In this document: positions 17,177 to 26,539 of the stretch, piece after piece
How positions within the stretch are numbered: position 1 is the first letter of the stretch
Layout of the letters: the number at the start of each line of letters is the position of its first letter
Origin: Geobacillus sp. 46C-IIa
GTDB taxonomy: Bacteria; Bacillota; Bacilli; Bacillales; Anoxybacillaceae
DNA: 64,000 nucleotides
Assembly: GCF_014679505.1 (NCBI RefSeq)
Contig: NZ_CP061474.1
Span: forward strand, 2,056,001-2,120,000
Direction: 5' to 3'
Translations under genes and position numbers: made by a program
The notes under the pieces: model-generated
The model's database searches: none
What the model saw: the letters and a program-made list of their open reading frames with translations, nothing else
Told to the model about the DNA's origin: nothing

Positions 17177-18418
17177 TTAAAGCACTTCTTCTACTTGCTT
17201 TTCGGCTTGAGATACATCAATTTCACCGGATAAAAGGCGGGGAAGGAGATAGTCCCTTAAATTTATTAAATAACGATTTTCCTGTTCATTAGTTCGAATT
17301 AATTCAAATAACTCTAATAACTTGGGCTGGATAATATTTAAGGCCTTTTCGGTTGGAACTATTATTGGTAAATCTCTAATAATTTGCTGATTAATATTCT
17401 GTTGCGCTCCTCCATTAGCCAGACCTACTATCTTTGTACGGTTAAATAACAAATATAGATATGCTAAAACATAACTAAATGATTGATTTTTCTCAATAAC
17501 AGCACAACATGCTTGATTGGTACTAGATGGTTCAGAAAGAATACCTAACTTTCCAACAGTTGCACCATACATTGCAATAATTACTGTATTTTTAGGGAAG
17601 ACTTTGGCTGAAGAGTTTTCTAATCCTAACTCTGTTATTTTCTCTTCCGTTTCAAATATAAAATTATCATTAAGTTCCTTTGTTTTTAGCCAGTTGATCG
17701 TCCCGTCCTGATAATATTCCGTTTTTCTTCTACTAGGTGTTCCTCCTGAAGAGGTGTCATATAAATCTCCCAATTTCTTAGCCTTCCATCCCTTTGGAAT
17801 CACCCCTAATTCCGACTCCGCAAACTCCCCATCTTGAAACGGTCCAAAATCAACAAACCAATGCTTGTAAAGCGTCATTGCCATTTCTTCGAGGGTTTTG
17901 TTCATCTCTACATTGAGTTCTATTTTCTTATCAATACCACCTAGAATGGATGAAATTCTTTTTTGCGTTTCAAGATCAGGTATCGAAATTATTTGGTCCT
18001 CAAATTGTTGTTTATCTACCCTCTGTCGCCCCGATGTACCTACCATCAACCTTTCAGCATTTTCACGAAATGACTTGTTAGTCACAAGATAATACACAAA
18101 GTCTGTATCTGTGATACCCTCTTTACCACGTAATACGATAAACTCGGTTGAACCAAAACCTTTCCCATTTTTAAGGTTTTTCACCTGTGCAATCTTGCCA
18201 TTCTCAAGGCAGGGTGTTATTCGCGCAAAAAGTGTATCACCATTCTCAAATTTTGCTCCGCCAGACTTAAATTCTCTTTCTTCCTTTGCTTCTACTGGTT
18301 TATAAAAAGGTTGAATAACATCCATACTTACAAACGGATATATTTCACCCTTTATAAGTTTTACGGTAGGGTTTACCTCGACTAAGTCCCTTAATTTTCC
18401 TTCAATCCATTTACTCAC
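17177..18418 (-). CDS. hsdS: Type I restriction enzyme specificity subunit
   Basis: A 413-residue DNA-recognition subunit with two target recognition domains: about 1-150 (MSKWIEGKLRDLVEVNPT) and about 205-360 (GWKAKKLGDLYDTSSGGTP). Each is followed by a conserved helical spacer (SSILGGIDKKIELNVEMNKT and ENRYLINLRDYLLPRLLSG). HsdS binds a bipartite DNA site and fixes the methylation and restriction specificity. It starts with GTG overlapping the hsdM stop (GTGA). The gene is noticeably more AT-rich than hsdM and hsdR, as is common for swapped specificity genes. The recognised sequence cannot be read from the protein. Confidence 0.95.
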   Translation of the reverse strand: MSKWIEGKLRDLVEVNPTVKLIKGEIYPFVSMDVIQPFYKPVEAKEEREFKSGGAKFENGDTLFARITPCLENGKIAQVKNLKNGKGFGSTEFIVLRGKEGITDTDFVYYLVTNKSFRENAERLMVGTSGRQRVDKQQFEDQIISIPDLETQKRISSILGGIDKKIELNVEMNKTLEEMAMTLYKHWFVDFGPFQDGEFAESELGVIPKGWKAKKLGDLYDTSSGGTPSRRKTEYYQDGTINWLKTKELNDNFIFETEEKITELGLENSSAKVFPKNTVIIAMYGATVGKLGILSEPSSTNQACCAVIEKNQSFSYVLAYLYLLFNRTKIVGLANGGAQQNINQQIIRDLPIIVPTEKALNIIQPKLLELFELIRTNEQENRYLINLRDYLLPRLLSGEIDVSQAEKQVEEVL

Positions 18419-19962
18419 ATCAATTCCTCCAAGTCCATCTTAATCTTCTCTTGAAGGCGATTCGATTCTTCAAACTGCTCTAAAAGACGCTGTGTCAATT
18501 CAGCCATTTTTTCTTCAAATGGTATATCGTCTTCATCTGATACTTCTGTTCCAACATAAATGCCCGGTGTCAATTTGTAGTCATTTGCCTGTACTTCTTC
18601 AATTGTTGCAACTTTACAGAATCCAACAACATCTTCGTATCCTTCAGCACCTTCGTATTTGTAGGCACGATAAACGGCTGCGATTTTATCAATTTCTTCT
18701 TTAGATAGCGCTTTTTGCTTGCGGCTGACGAGTGTCCCCATTTTGCGGGCATCGATAAACAAAATTTCATTTTTTCTTGCCCGATAGCCGTTTTTGCCAT
18801 CACGGTTTTTGCTTAAAAAGAATAAACAACATGGAATGCCTGTGGTAAAGAACAGTTTTTCAGGCAATTGAACAATGCAGTCAATATACCCCTCATCTAC
18901 TAATTTTTGACGAACTTCTTTCTCCTCTTTCACATTCGTTGTCATCGCTCCATTGGCCATCACAAACCCTGCGGTACCCGTATCGTTTAAATGGTACAGA
19001 AAATGCTGTATCCACATATAGTTCGCATTGCTGTTTGTGACTGGTCCGATTAAGCGAGGGTCTTTTTTCGATAAACGGTCTGCTCCCCAGTCTTTTTGGT
19101 TAAACGGCGGATTGGCAATCACGTAATCGGCCTTTAAATCAGGGAACTGATCGTTTAACAGCGAATCACCCAAGCGAATTTCTGCATTGATGCCATGCAA
19201 CAAAACGTTCATTTTTCCAAGACGTACGGTCGTTACGACATTTTCTTGCCCGTAAAACGAAAGAGCGTGTTTGTTTGGCGCATATTCTTCACTCTGTATA
19301 AACATCCCGCCGCTGCCGCACGCTGGATCAAACACAATCCCGCTTTTCGGCTCCAGCATGGCAACAAGCAATTTAACGATACTTGACGGTGTAAAGAATT
19401 CTCCACCTCTGTTGCCTTCAGAAGCAGCAAAAGAACTAATAAAATACTCATATGTACGGCCCAATATATCTACACTGTCATCCGTATTGGCACTAAATAC
19501 ATCACGAGAAAAAATTTCGATTAATCCCGCCACGTTTTCAGGCGGTAAGTTCGAACCTTGGTAAATTCGCGGCAATATGCCTTCCAGTTCTGGGTTTTCC
19601 TCTTCAAGACGTTTCATCGCATTATCAAGAATCTCTTTAATATTTGGCTGCTTAGCGTTTTTCATAATATAAGACCAACTTGCTTCTTCAGGCACGACAA
19701 AGACGTTTTCCGCCTTATACTGATCCGGGTCGGTGATGATGACTTGACGCATTTCATCATCTTCTGTATACCAATCGCTGCTTGGATCTTTTACAATTTG
19801 TTCTAGTTCTTTTCGACGCTGTTCGTACTTGTTAGAAAGATAGCGCAAAAAGATTAACGGAAGAACATAATGTTTATAATCAGCAGGAGCCACACTCCCA
19901 CGCATTTTATTGGCTGCTTCAAATAAATCCTTTTGAAAATCGATGTCTGCTTTTACAGTCAT
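18415..19962 (-). CDS. hsdM: Type I restriction enzyme methylation subunit
   Basis: An N6-adenine methyltransferase subunit of 515 residues from this start. The N-terminal HsdM domain (DIDFQKDLFEAANKMRG, HYVLPLIFLRYLS) precedes the SAM-binding motif DPACGSGGMF and the catalytic NPPF in DYVIANPPFNQKDWG. It methylates host sites and forms the M2S core to which HsdR binds. The start at 19962 has GGGGGG upstream and fits the family N-terminus. An alternative ATG at 20061 has an even better AAGGAG and would add 33 residues that do not look like the family, so it may be a leader or a real extension. The stop overlaps the hsdS start. Confidence 0.95.
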   Translation of the reverse strand: MTVKADIDFQKDLFEAANKMRGSVAPADYKHYVLPLIFLRYLSNKYEQRRKELEQIVKDPSSDWYTEDDEMRQVIITDPDQYKAENVFVVPEEASWSYIMKNAKQPNIKEILDNAMKRLEEENPELEGILPRIYQGSNLPPENVAGLIEIFSRDVFSANTDDSVDILGRTYEYFISSFAASEGNRGGEFFTPSSIVKLLVAMLEPKSGIVFDPACGSGGMFIQSEEYAPNKHALSFYGQENVVTTVRLGKMNVLLHGINAEIRLGDSLLNDQFPDLKADYVIANPPFNQKDWGADRLSKKDPRLIGPVTNSNANYMWIQHFLYHLNDTGTAGFVMANGAMTTNVKEEKEVRQKLVDEGYIDCIVQLPEKLFFTTGIPCCLFFLSKNRDGKNGYRARKNEILFIDARKMGTLVSRKQKALSKEEIDKIAAVYRAYKYEGAEGYEDVVGFCKVATIEEVQANDYKLTPGIYVGTEVSDEDDIPFEEKMAELTQRLLEQFEESNRLQEKIKMDLEELM

Positions 19963-20122
19963 ATTATGCCCCCCTGTTGGTTCTCTTTTGAAAACATAAA
20001 GAGCAAACGACTTGAAATTATCGGATGCTCTAAAGTGTTTCAACTTTTTATTATATAGCATAATCTTACTCCTTAGAAACAGCAGAGCAATGCTTTAACT
20101 TCTTGCTAGCATACGGTCAAAA

Positions 20123-20151
20123 ATTGTACACATATTTGGTTACGGGTTCAG
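20123..20151 (-). promoter_or_regulatory. Candidate sigma-A promoter of the hsd operon
   Basis: On minus: CTGAAC, 17 bases, then TACAAT with an upstream TG (TGTGTACAAT, extended -10). It lies about 60 bases before the AAGGAG/ATG at 20061 and 160 before the preferred hsdM start. The -35 is weak. The rest of 20062-20289 holds nothing else that I can support. Confidence 0.45.
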
Positions 20152-20289
20152 GTCTATTTTACTAAAACAACTTGCGGAATGTTGTTGAAATTTGTCGAAA
20201 CAGAGATGGATCATCATAGACCCGACTTGCTAATGGGGCAGGAGGACGAAGCCCCTGTTTTGGGTCATAACTGTATGATCATCCATCGT

Positions 20290-22794
20290 TCACCCCTCCC
20301 CCATCATCCCCACCACTTCGCGAAACACGGCCGACGGTTGTTTGCGGAGCAGTTCAGCGGCGACCGTTTTTCGCTTCGTGCCGTTGACGATTGTGAGCAG
20401 ACCGTTTTCAAGGCGGATGAGCAAGTTTTTGACGCGGTACGCGGTGATCTTGGACGCCTGATCCAAGTAGCGGGCGTCAAGGTCGAAGCGGACGCGGTCG
20501 GACAGTCGCCGCAGCAAGCGCCAAAGGGCGATTTCCTCGCTTGATTTCATGAATAGCTCGGGCAGTTCTTTTGCTTGCTTGATGGTATGGAGCGTCGTCA
20601 TCGCATAGACGGCGATGCCGTAGCCGACCGGGCGGATGACGTCACTAAGAAACTGCCAGCGCTCAACTTCGAAGCGAATGTATTCCTCATCGCTTCGTTT
20701 CGGCAGTTCGGCGATGGCCGAGCGTTTGACGATGTTCACGGCAGCAATTTTGCCGAGGCATGTGACCCCGTTTTGCGGAGCGGCTCCCCGCCGCGGATAC
20801 AAGGCGATGTAACGGGCGTCTTGCCACCCTTTTTTCAGCCGTTTCACCGGGATGTGGTAAAAGCGATGCTTCACGTAGGCTTCGTAATGCCGCGCGCTTG
20901 GCACCATGCCGACAAGCACGTATTCATCAAAAGCCGACCGCCATTCTTCAATGATCCCTTGCGGCAAAATGCCTTCGTTTTGCAGTTCTTCGGGATTCTT
21001 TTCAATCAGCCGCTCGATGAACTGCTCGACCAGGCGAGTGGCGTTCGGCAAAAACGGCAAACCGCCGATGTTGACGTCGTTGATGCTTTTGTACAGCGGG
21101 TGCGCTTGATAGCTGTCCTCGTCATGCCACGGGAACAGCACATAGGCGCCAAAGGCGGTGCGCTCGTATGGGCCGCTGCGGCGGGCGACAAGCGAATCGC
21201 GGTAGCGGTGCATCGTGTTGATGTCGTCTTCCATCGGGCCCGGCATTCCGTACCGTTTTTCGTATGAGCTGCCCGAAATGGCGAAGTCCAGGCGGTATTT
21301 GGCGTCGAAAATGTAGTTGAACGTATAGTCTTTTCCCTTCTTTTCAATCGCTAGCACTGTGTCAGGAAGCTGCGGAACGGTCGGCAGCCTTCCTTCGTAC
21401 GGCTGATACGTCAGCGTGATTCGCTCGCCGGTGTATGGGTGTTCGTACACCCGTTTGGCGGAACGGTTTCTTTCAAGATTGACGAACAGTCCGGCGCGGT
21501 TGACTTGGATGATATTTTGGCTGATGAGTGTGTATTTTTTCCTGAGCAGCTGCCCGAGCTTCAGAAACGTCCAATACTCGTACAACGTGGCGACATCTTT
21601 GACGGACATTTGGTACAGCTTCCCTTGCAAGGCAAGGCCGCGGGTGAGGATGAGAAACAGCTGATAGGCGTCGCGGTATCCTGGCGCCATTTGCAAGACG
21701 AGGCTCGTCACCGAACGGTCAAGCCGCCCGATCGACCGCCAAAAGGAGTGATGAAGCCGCGTTTCGAGCGCGCGGATTATCGATTGGATGCGCCCAAGCA
21801 AATCCGGATCCGGTTCCGTTTCGTACCGTTTTTGTTTCCCTTGCACGTGTTCGAATAAATCGCGCAGCTTCTCGACAAGGCGCGTCATCATCCATTTGAC
21901 GAACCGGTTTTCGAGCGTGTCATACGTCAGCTCCTTTTTCGCTTTGAGCCCCGATTGCGGCATGACGGAACGCTCTCCGATGTCGATGCCGCGCTTGACG
22001 TCACGGAACACGTGCGGCCGCTTGCGCAAATCGTTTCTTCCTGCCGCATCCAAACGGCCGAGCTGGTCGCCGCGCACCCTCACATGGACAGTTGACAGTT
22101 GATGATGCGGCTGCCGCTCGATGTGGCGAATGGCGCGCAAAAAATCGCCGATATGCGCGTCCATGAGACGGAAAAATTCGCTTCTTGACGGCGTACCGCT
22201 GCGTTTCGCTTTCGCCCGCTGGTACGTGCGCTTGATGAAGTGAAACGCCAGGTTGTAAATTTCTTCGCTCACTTCGTCAAGAAGAAGCTGGTAGTCTTGT
22301 TTATACGTCAGCTTCGTCGGAAACACTTCGATCGTCACGTCCAACACAGAGCGGTTGGCGTCACGGATTTCGAACGTCGACAACCCGACTTCGTTCGGGA
22401 AGTGAAGATTGCCCATCAACACCGCCTGTCCGCCGATGTCAACAAGGCTGACGGCGTTCCGCAACGCTGGCGACTCATGGTAAAAAGAGAACGTCCGGTC
22501 CGTTTTCGGAACAACGAGCAGCTGATAGACACCGTTTTCAAAGAAAATCGGTCGGTGGCCGCCCACCCAGTCGACGAGCGCCCCGGCGTCAACGTCAAAT
22601 AGTTTGACGTTGAGCACATCTTCACCGCTCACAAAAAACTCCATTGGTTCGTGAAAGTCAAGGCGGCGGTACTGCTTGAGCCCTTCGTATTGCTCATGGT
22701 ATGGCTTTCCTTTGATCACTAAGGTGAGCTGCTTCGTTTCGATATAGACGAGCTCGCGGTCGTCACGCCCCGAGCCAGAACGAAGTGAAACCAT
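20290..22794 (-). CDS. McrC-like DUF2357 nuclease subunit
   Basis: An 834-residue partner of the McrB-like GTPase upstream. The middle is the DUF2357 region, and the nuclease is at about two thirds of the length: PDTVLAIEKK ... FNYIFDAKYRLD gives the PD ... D-A-K form of the PD-(D/E)xK site. In McrBC systems the C subunit cleaves DNA containing modified cytosine after the B subunit recognises and translocates it. The start at 22794 (MVSLRSG) overlaps the end of the mcrB-like gene by 32 bases, with GGAGG about ten bases upstream; longer starts sit deep inside that gene. About 100 residues at the C-terminus follow the nuclease and have no assigned role. Confidence 0.85.
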   Translation of the reverse strand: MVSLRSGSGRDDRELVYIETKQLTLVIKGKPYHEQYEGLKQYRRLDFHEPMEFFVSGEDVLNVKLFDVDAGALVDWVGGHRPIFFENGVYQLLVVPKTDRTFSFYHESPALRNAVSLVDIGGQAVLMGNLHFPNEVGLSTFEIRDANRSVLDVTIEVFPTKLTYKQDYQLLLDEVSEEIYNLAFHFIKRTYQRAKAKRSGTPSRSEFFRLMDAHIGDFLRAIRHIERQPHHQLSTVHVRVRGDQLGRLDAAGRNDLRKRPHVFRDVKRGIDIGERSVMPQSGLKAKKELTYDTLENRFVKWMMTRLVEKLRDLFEHVQGKQKRYETEPDPDLLGRIQSIIRALETRLHHSFWRSIGRLDRSVTSLVLQMAPGYRDAYQLFLILTRGLALQGKLYQMSVKDVATLYEYWTFLKLGQLLRKKYTLISQNIIQVNRAGLFVNLERNRSAKRVYEHPYTGERITLTYQPYEGRLPTVPQLPDTVLAIEKKGKDYTFNYIFDAKYRLDFAISGSSYEKRYGMPGPMEDDINTMHRYRDSLVARRSGPYERTAFGAYVLFPWHDEDSYQAHPLYKSINDVNIGGLPFLPNATRLVEQFIERLIEKNPEELQNEGILPQGIIEEWRSAFDEYVLVGMVPSARHYEAYVKHRFYHIPVKRLKKGWQDARYIALYPRRGAAPQNGVTCLGKIAAVNIVKRSAIAELPKRSDEEYIRFEVERWQFLSDVIRPVGYGIAVYAMTTLHTIKQAKELPELFMKSSEEIALWRLLRRLSDRVRFDLDARYLDQASKITAYRVKNLLIRLENGLLTIVNGTKRKTVAAELLRKQPSAVFREVVGMMGEG

Positions 22795-24442
22795 CGTCTT
22801 CCAACCTCCGCAACATGTGCCAGATTTTCTCCGCACTTTTTGGATAGCGGGCGTACGATACATCAAGCGCGCCGCCGTAATCCCCGTCCGGTTCGAAGCC
22901 GGCGCAAAGGATAAACAGCTGATTGAGCGCCCGCTCCAGCCGCGCATCGCTTCCTGAGAGGCGCGGCAAAATTTTTTGCATGAGGCAATAGTCGAACGCC
23001 TTGTCCAATTCCATCAGCTTTCCTTCTTCGTTATACGCAAGGTAGAAGCAAATTTCGTCGCGGACGCGGTAGCCAATGTGCGCCCCGAGCGGCTCAAGGA
23101 TGCGGTTGATTTCCACGAGCTGTTTGGTTACGTCTTCTATAAGCTTTGGATAGTCGGCATATACATCTTTTAAATGCAAATACCGGGCCGCGAACCATTC
23201 TTGCCCAATGGACAACGGCGCGACGGTCGGCAAGTCGCGCAAAAAATCGAGATGGTCGAGGCGAACGCGGTTGAACTCGATCGTGTTCGCGCGGTCGAGC
23301 ACTTTTTTACTGAAGGGATGAGTCGTTTCGTCCATGTTGACGGTGCCGATGATATAGACGTTTGGCGGGAGAAAGAAATCACGCCCCGCCGTTTCTTTCG
23401 AAAGCAGCCGCGATGAGATAATGCGGCCATTTTCCCAACGGCGGCTTTCCATGACGCTTAAGACATCGCTGAAGTAGTGCTCGACGCGGGCGAGGTTCAT
23501 TTCATCCAGCACAACGAAATATGGCTTGTCCGGATGGTTCTCGGCTTCAGTGACGACATTGGCGAGCGGCCCAGGCTTGAAATCGCCTTTAATGTCGACA
23601 TAGCCAAGCAAGTCAGAGCCATCGTTCCAGTCTGGGCGGACGGGAATAAAGGTAAAGCGGCCGTTGTCTTCCGTCGCGCCGACGCTCTCAGCGAACCATT
23701 GAACCATTTTCGTTTTTCCGGTTCCAGAAATGCCGGATAGGATGACAAACGGTTTTGTTTTTAACGATAGAAAGAGGTTAGTCACTTCTTCTTTCGTATA
23801 GTAAAACCCTTTGGCGGATATGTATGAGTGAATATGCTCAACCGCCTCCCGATAGGAAAGGGCCTGCTCGGGCAGTGCCGCCGGCTTCGTTCGCTCCACA
23901 TACTGACGGTAATAGCCGATCATCATCTCCAAATCGCGCGCGAGTTGTTCATCGGATGGCAGATCATCAAACGAATAGACGATATACGCCGCCACCGACC
24001 GTTCGTAGTCTTTCGCCCGTTTGTTTTCGCCGAGACGGATGTCATCATCCGTCCGCACGCGTTCTCCGGCAGGAATGAGCTGGTGGATGTCCCGCTTCAC
24101 TCGCTCCATTTCATCTCTCGGCGTTTCTGTCACTCCTTGGGCGAGCGTCAAATAGAGCCGACACATATCCTCGCTGAACAAGTAGACGATATAATAGCCG
24201 CGCTGCGTAGAATCCGTCACTTTCTGGTCCATCACCGCCACCCACGGCACATCGGTCCACACCCCTTGACCGACTGAACCTTTGACGATATATCGGTCAG
24301 ACTCAACAAATGGCAGTGCCTTTATTTTTTCCGGAATCGCTTTTGTCATCAGTTGAAACGCCCGCCGCTCTTTTGACAGTTTTTCGCGTTTTTCTTGTTC
24401 GTAAATGGCCATCACTTGGCGGAAAAGATCGCGCAATGACAT
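22763..24442 (-). CDS. McrB-like AAA+ GTPase with DUF3578 N-domain
   Basis: A 559-residue protein. The N-terminal 185 residues are of the MrcB_N/DUF3578 type (QGVWTDVPWVAV, GYYIVYLFSEDMCRLYLTL), a module thought to read DNA modification. The AAA+ core has Walker A GISGTGKT (237-244), Walker B VVLDEMNLAR (310-319) and the McrB-specific TVNMDETTHPFSKKVLDRA near 365. With the McrC-like product it should form a modification-dependent (type IV) restriction complex driven by GTP. The start at 24442 has AAAAGGAGA eight bases upstream. It is first in a two-gene operon, head-to-tail with the hsd operon downstream. Confidence 0.88.
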   Translation of the reverse strand: MSLRDLFRQVMAIYEQEKREKLSKERRAFQLMTKAIPEKIKALPFVESDRYIVKGSVGQGVWTDVPWVAVMDQKVTDSTQRGYYIVYLFSEDMCRLYLTLAQGVTETPRDEMERVKRDIHQLIPAGERVRTDDDIRLGENKRAKDYERSVAAYIVYSFDDLPSDEQLARDLEMMIGYYRQYVERTKPAALPEQALSYREAVEHIHSYISAKGFYYTKEEVTNLFLSLKTKPFVILSGISGTGKTKMVQWFAESVGATEDNGRFTFIPVRPDWNDGSDLLGYVDIKGDFKPGPLANVVTEAENHPDKPYFVVLDEMNLARVEHYFSDVLSVMESRRWENGRIISSRLLSKETAGRDFFLPPNVYIIGTVNMDETTHPFSKKVLDRANTIEFNRVRLDHLDFLRDLPTVAPLSIGQEWFAARYLHLKDVYADYPKLIEDVTKQLVEINRILEPLGAHIGYRVRDEICFYLAYNEEGKLMELDKAFDYCLMQKILPRLSGSDARLERALNQLFILCAGFEPDGDYGGALDVSYARYPKSAEKIWHMLRRLEDDGFTSFWLGA

Positions 24443-24731
24443 CGGAAACGTCTCCTTTTCGCACATTTTCCTTTCTTCTTTTCTACTTTCCTTCTATTCT
24501 ACTAAAAATGCGGCCGTCCCCACCAGGGGGAAAGCCGCTTTGTGCATCAAGGCACAGAACGCCGCTGCTTTTCACTTGCCAACGATGCTCCTTTTGCGCT
24601 CGTTCGAACAAGGCGAGCGATTGCATTCCCTAAGGATTGGTTATCCTATCGAAGGTCCCCGATCTCTCCAGCGCAAGAGGACAGGGAACCAAGAAATGCG
24701 GAACAAAAAAACAGCTTGAGATACAGCATTC
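24443..24731. other. Intergenic region upstream of mcrB-like gene
   Basis: No gene supported. On minus a TAGAAT close to the mcrB-like gene could be a -10 but has no good -35. I see no further structure. Confidence 0.4.
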
Positions 24732-25044
24732 ATTTCTCAAACCGCTTGTTTGCTATTCAGCTTCGAGGGCGTCACCCTTTGTTCGGTGCACAGTGCCGTG
24801 CGGGTGCTGAGAAAGCTGGGCGGCCGCTTTTGATGACTGGCTGCTGCGCGAGTCAGCCGCCCGCAGTGAGGATGTATTCCATTATGAAGAAAAAGCGCCC
24901 TACGCCAAACAGGCCGTACCAACGCCCGAACACCTCGCGCCATACTGGATCGCCTATGGCGCAGGCGATCGCAGCGGGGCACCGCGCGTCTTGTTCCGCG
25001 ACTACCAGTACGGCAGCTTAAGCCTCATGGCCGTATCCTTTTAA
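24732..25044 (+). pseudogene. Frameshifted 3' end of an unidentified gene
   Basis: Two plus-strand frames join to one protein-like sequence. The first reads LLFSFEGVTLCSVHSAVRVL then RKLGGRF up to 24830. The second, from 24832, reads DDWLLRESAARSEDVFHYEE, then PEHLAPYWIAYGAGD and FRDYQYGSLSLMAVSF to TAA at 25042. One extra T in a TTTT run at 24828-24831 explains the shift. The 5' end is gone. I cannot name the family. Confidence 0.5.
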
Positions 25045-25173
25045 CGAAGCGGCCCGGCCTTGCTTGAACCATGCAGGGCGGGCCGTTGCTTACCGGCCAA
25101 CATCGAAAAGGCTGGTGATTTCGTGCACCATCGTGCTGCCCCCAGACATTTCCAATGACACCTTGCGGAAACA

Positions 25174-25289
25174 GCTTTCTTTCCGTGAAAATAATCGTCT
25201 GCGAGCAGTGATTTTCATGCCGAGGTGGGAAGGACCCATTCCTCATGGGTGCTTTCTGTGAAACGAACACGTCGGTGAGCAGTGATTTT
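25174..25289. repeat. Two diverged direct repeats, about 40 bases each
   Basis: 25174-25215 and 25251-25289 both begin GCTTTCT, contain CGTGAAA or TGTGAAA, and end GAGCAGTGATTTT. The copies start 77 bases apart. The surrounding 25045-25574 has no supported ORF; an eight-base inverted repeat AGACATGA/TCATGTCT (about 25428 and 25493) and CTTCTTTAAGAAG lie in it. It could be debris of a mobile element. Confidence 0.4.
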
Positions 25290-25574
25290 ATCGGGAGCAA
25301 CATTTTCTCATGAATGTTTTTGGCGAAATACCTCCGACGGGCCGGTGACGGCTGTTTTTTACCGGTCTTCTAATGCGAAGGAAAACTTGTCGATTCCTTG
25401 ATGATGTGCTACTCTATCCATAAGACATGAGCCTCCTTGTCTGAGTGGTTGGTTGGCACATCCATCTTCTTTAAGAAGTCCGGTTCATGTCTCCTTTTTC
25501 TCCTGATTTCCAATTTGTGTTAGTGGGTCGGTTGGTTTACAGTAAATAACCAAAAGGGGAAAGAAGGTGTTTTT

Positions 25575-26141
25575 GTGAGCCTGCCTAACGAAAATTTTGT
25601 TTCTCTCGAAGAGTTTTACCAAATGAGAGAAAGTACAGATCGGATATTAGAATACATTGACGGTACTGTCTTTATGTCCCCATCCCCTTCTACCCAGCAT
25701 CAACGAATTTCCGGACGATTACACGCCAAATTATTCAACTTTTTAGAAGAAAAGGATTGCGAAGTCTTTCACGCCCCGTTTGATATTGAACTGAAAAATA
25801 ATAAAATAGATGGAACAAAAATAGTCATTCCGGACTTATCCGTCATATGTAATCAAAGCGGATTAATGGAAAACAAATTTGTCGGAGTACCGACACTGAT
25901 CATTGAAATATTAAGCCCTTCCAATCAAGCGCATGATTTAGTGTTTAAACTCAATCTATATATGCAGTACGGAGTCCAAGAATACTGGATCGTGAATCCA
26001 ATGCTCAATACGGTTCAAATTTATTCCCTCAATGACGAAGCCCAATATCAGCAAACCGATGTATTAAGAGGACAAGGAATTGCCCGATCGGGAGTGTTAA
26101 AAGGTTTTGAAATCAATGTAGAGGAACTTTTTAAGTCATGA
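25575..26141 (+). CDS. Uma2-family (DUF820) putative endonuclease
   Basis: A 188-residue PD-(D/E)xK-fold protein of the Uma2 family, common in thermophilic bacilli and cyanobacteria and of poorly known function. Features are the N-terminal SLEEFYQMRESTDRILEYIDG, the acidic site VIPDLSVICNQS with Asp, TLIIEILSPSNQAHDLVFKL with Glu, and the C-terminal YMQYGVQEYWIVNP. In the family the pattern PD ... E-x-(L/V)SPS-x-x(D) ... K forms the metal site. The start is GTG with GGGGAAAGAAGG upstream. The gene stands alone and is followed by a good terminator. It is flanked by debris on both sides, so it may have been acquired by transfer. Confidence 0.85.
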   Translation: MSLPNENFVSLEEFYQMRESTDRILEYIDGTVFMSPSPSTQHQRISGRLHAKLFNFLEEKDCEVFHAPFDIELKNNKIDGTKIVIPDLSVICNQSGLMENKFVGVPTLIIEILSPSNQAHDLVFKLNLYMQYGVQEYWIVNPMLNTVQIYSLNDEAQYQQTDVLRGQGIARSGVLKGFEINVEELFKS

Positions 26142-26163
26142 GCATAAAATATCATTTTTTTTG

Positions 26164-26211
26164 CGCATTCTTTCAGAAAGTCTTCTCCCCTTGTCTGAAA
26201 GAATGTGCTCC
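26164..26211 (+). terminator. Terminator of the Uma2-family gene
   Basis: GC(G)CATTCTTTCAGA pairs with TCTGAAAGAATGTGC over a 16-base loop, followed by ATTTTTT. It starts 22 bases after the stop codon. Confidence 0.75.
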
Positions 26212-26431
26212 ATTTTTTCGAGACTCAGATTGTTTTTTCCTTCTCCTTGCATGCTCCTTCCTCCGAGCCGCCGCCTTCTTTATGTTGAACTGCTCCTCCT
26301 TTCGCTTCGCCTAAAATGGGGGATTCCTGCGAACCCCGAAGCATCGTTCGGTTATTGAGCAGGCGATCCCCCAGTTTCGTTGTCGTAACGATTCAGCCAC
26401 ATGCTCAAGTGAGTTGAATAGTTTTTGTATT

Positions 26432-26464
26432 CCTTGTCTATGATGTGAGTACTCATAGACAAGG
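26432..26464 (+). repeat. Hairpin next to a ribosome site and a tiny ORF
   Basis: CCTTGTCTATGA and TCATAGACAAGG form a perfect 12-base inverted repeat. Its 3' arm runs into AAGGAGGTG and then an ATG at 26476 that encodes only 23 residues (MLAAQQAVFTMERLMGKIQQ, then QSK). The hairpin could sequester the ribosome site. It is probably the start of a former mobile-element gene whose body was lost. Confidence 0.5.
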
Positions 26465-26539
26465 AGGTGAATCGCATGTTGGCAGCACAACAAGCTGTAT
26501 TTACAATGGAGCGCCTTATGGGCAAAATCCAACAACAAA

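Noticed and set aside
20575..21267. Plus-strand frame opposite the McrC-like gene
   Set aside because: Shadow of the GC-rich coding strand; no start signal.
25025..25303. Minus-strand frame of 92 codons in the debris region
   Set aside because: No ribosome site, irregular composition, and it crosses the diverged repeats.
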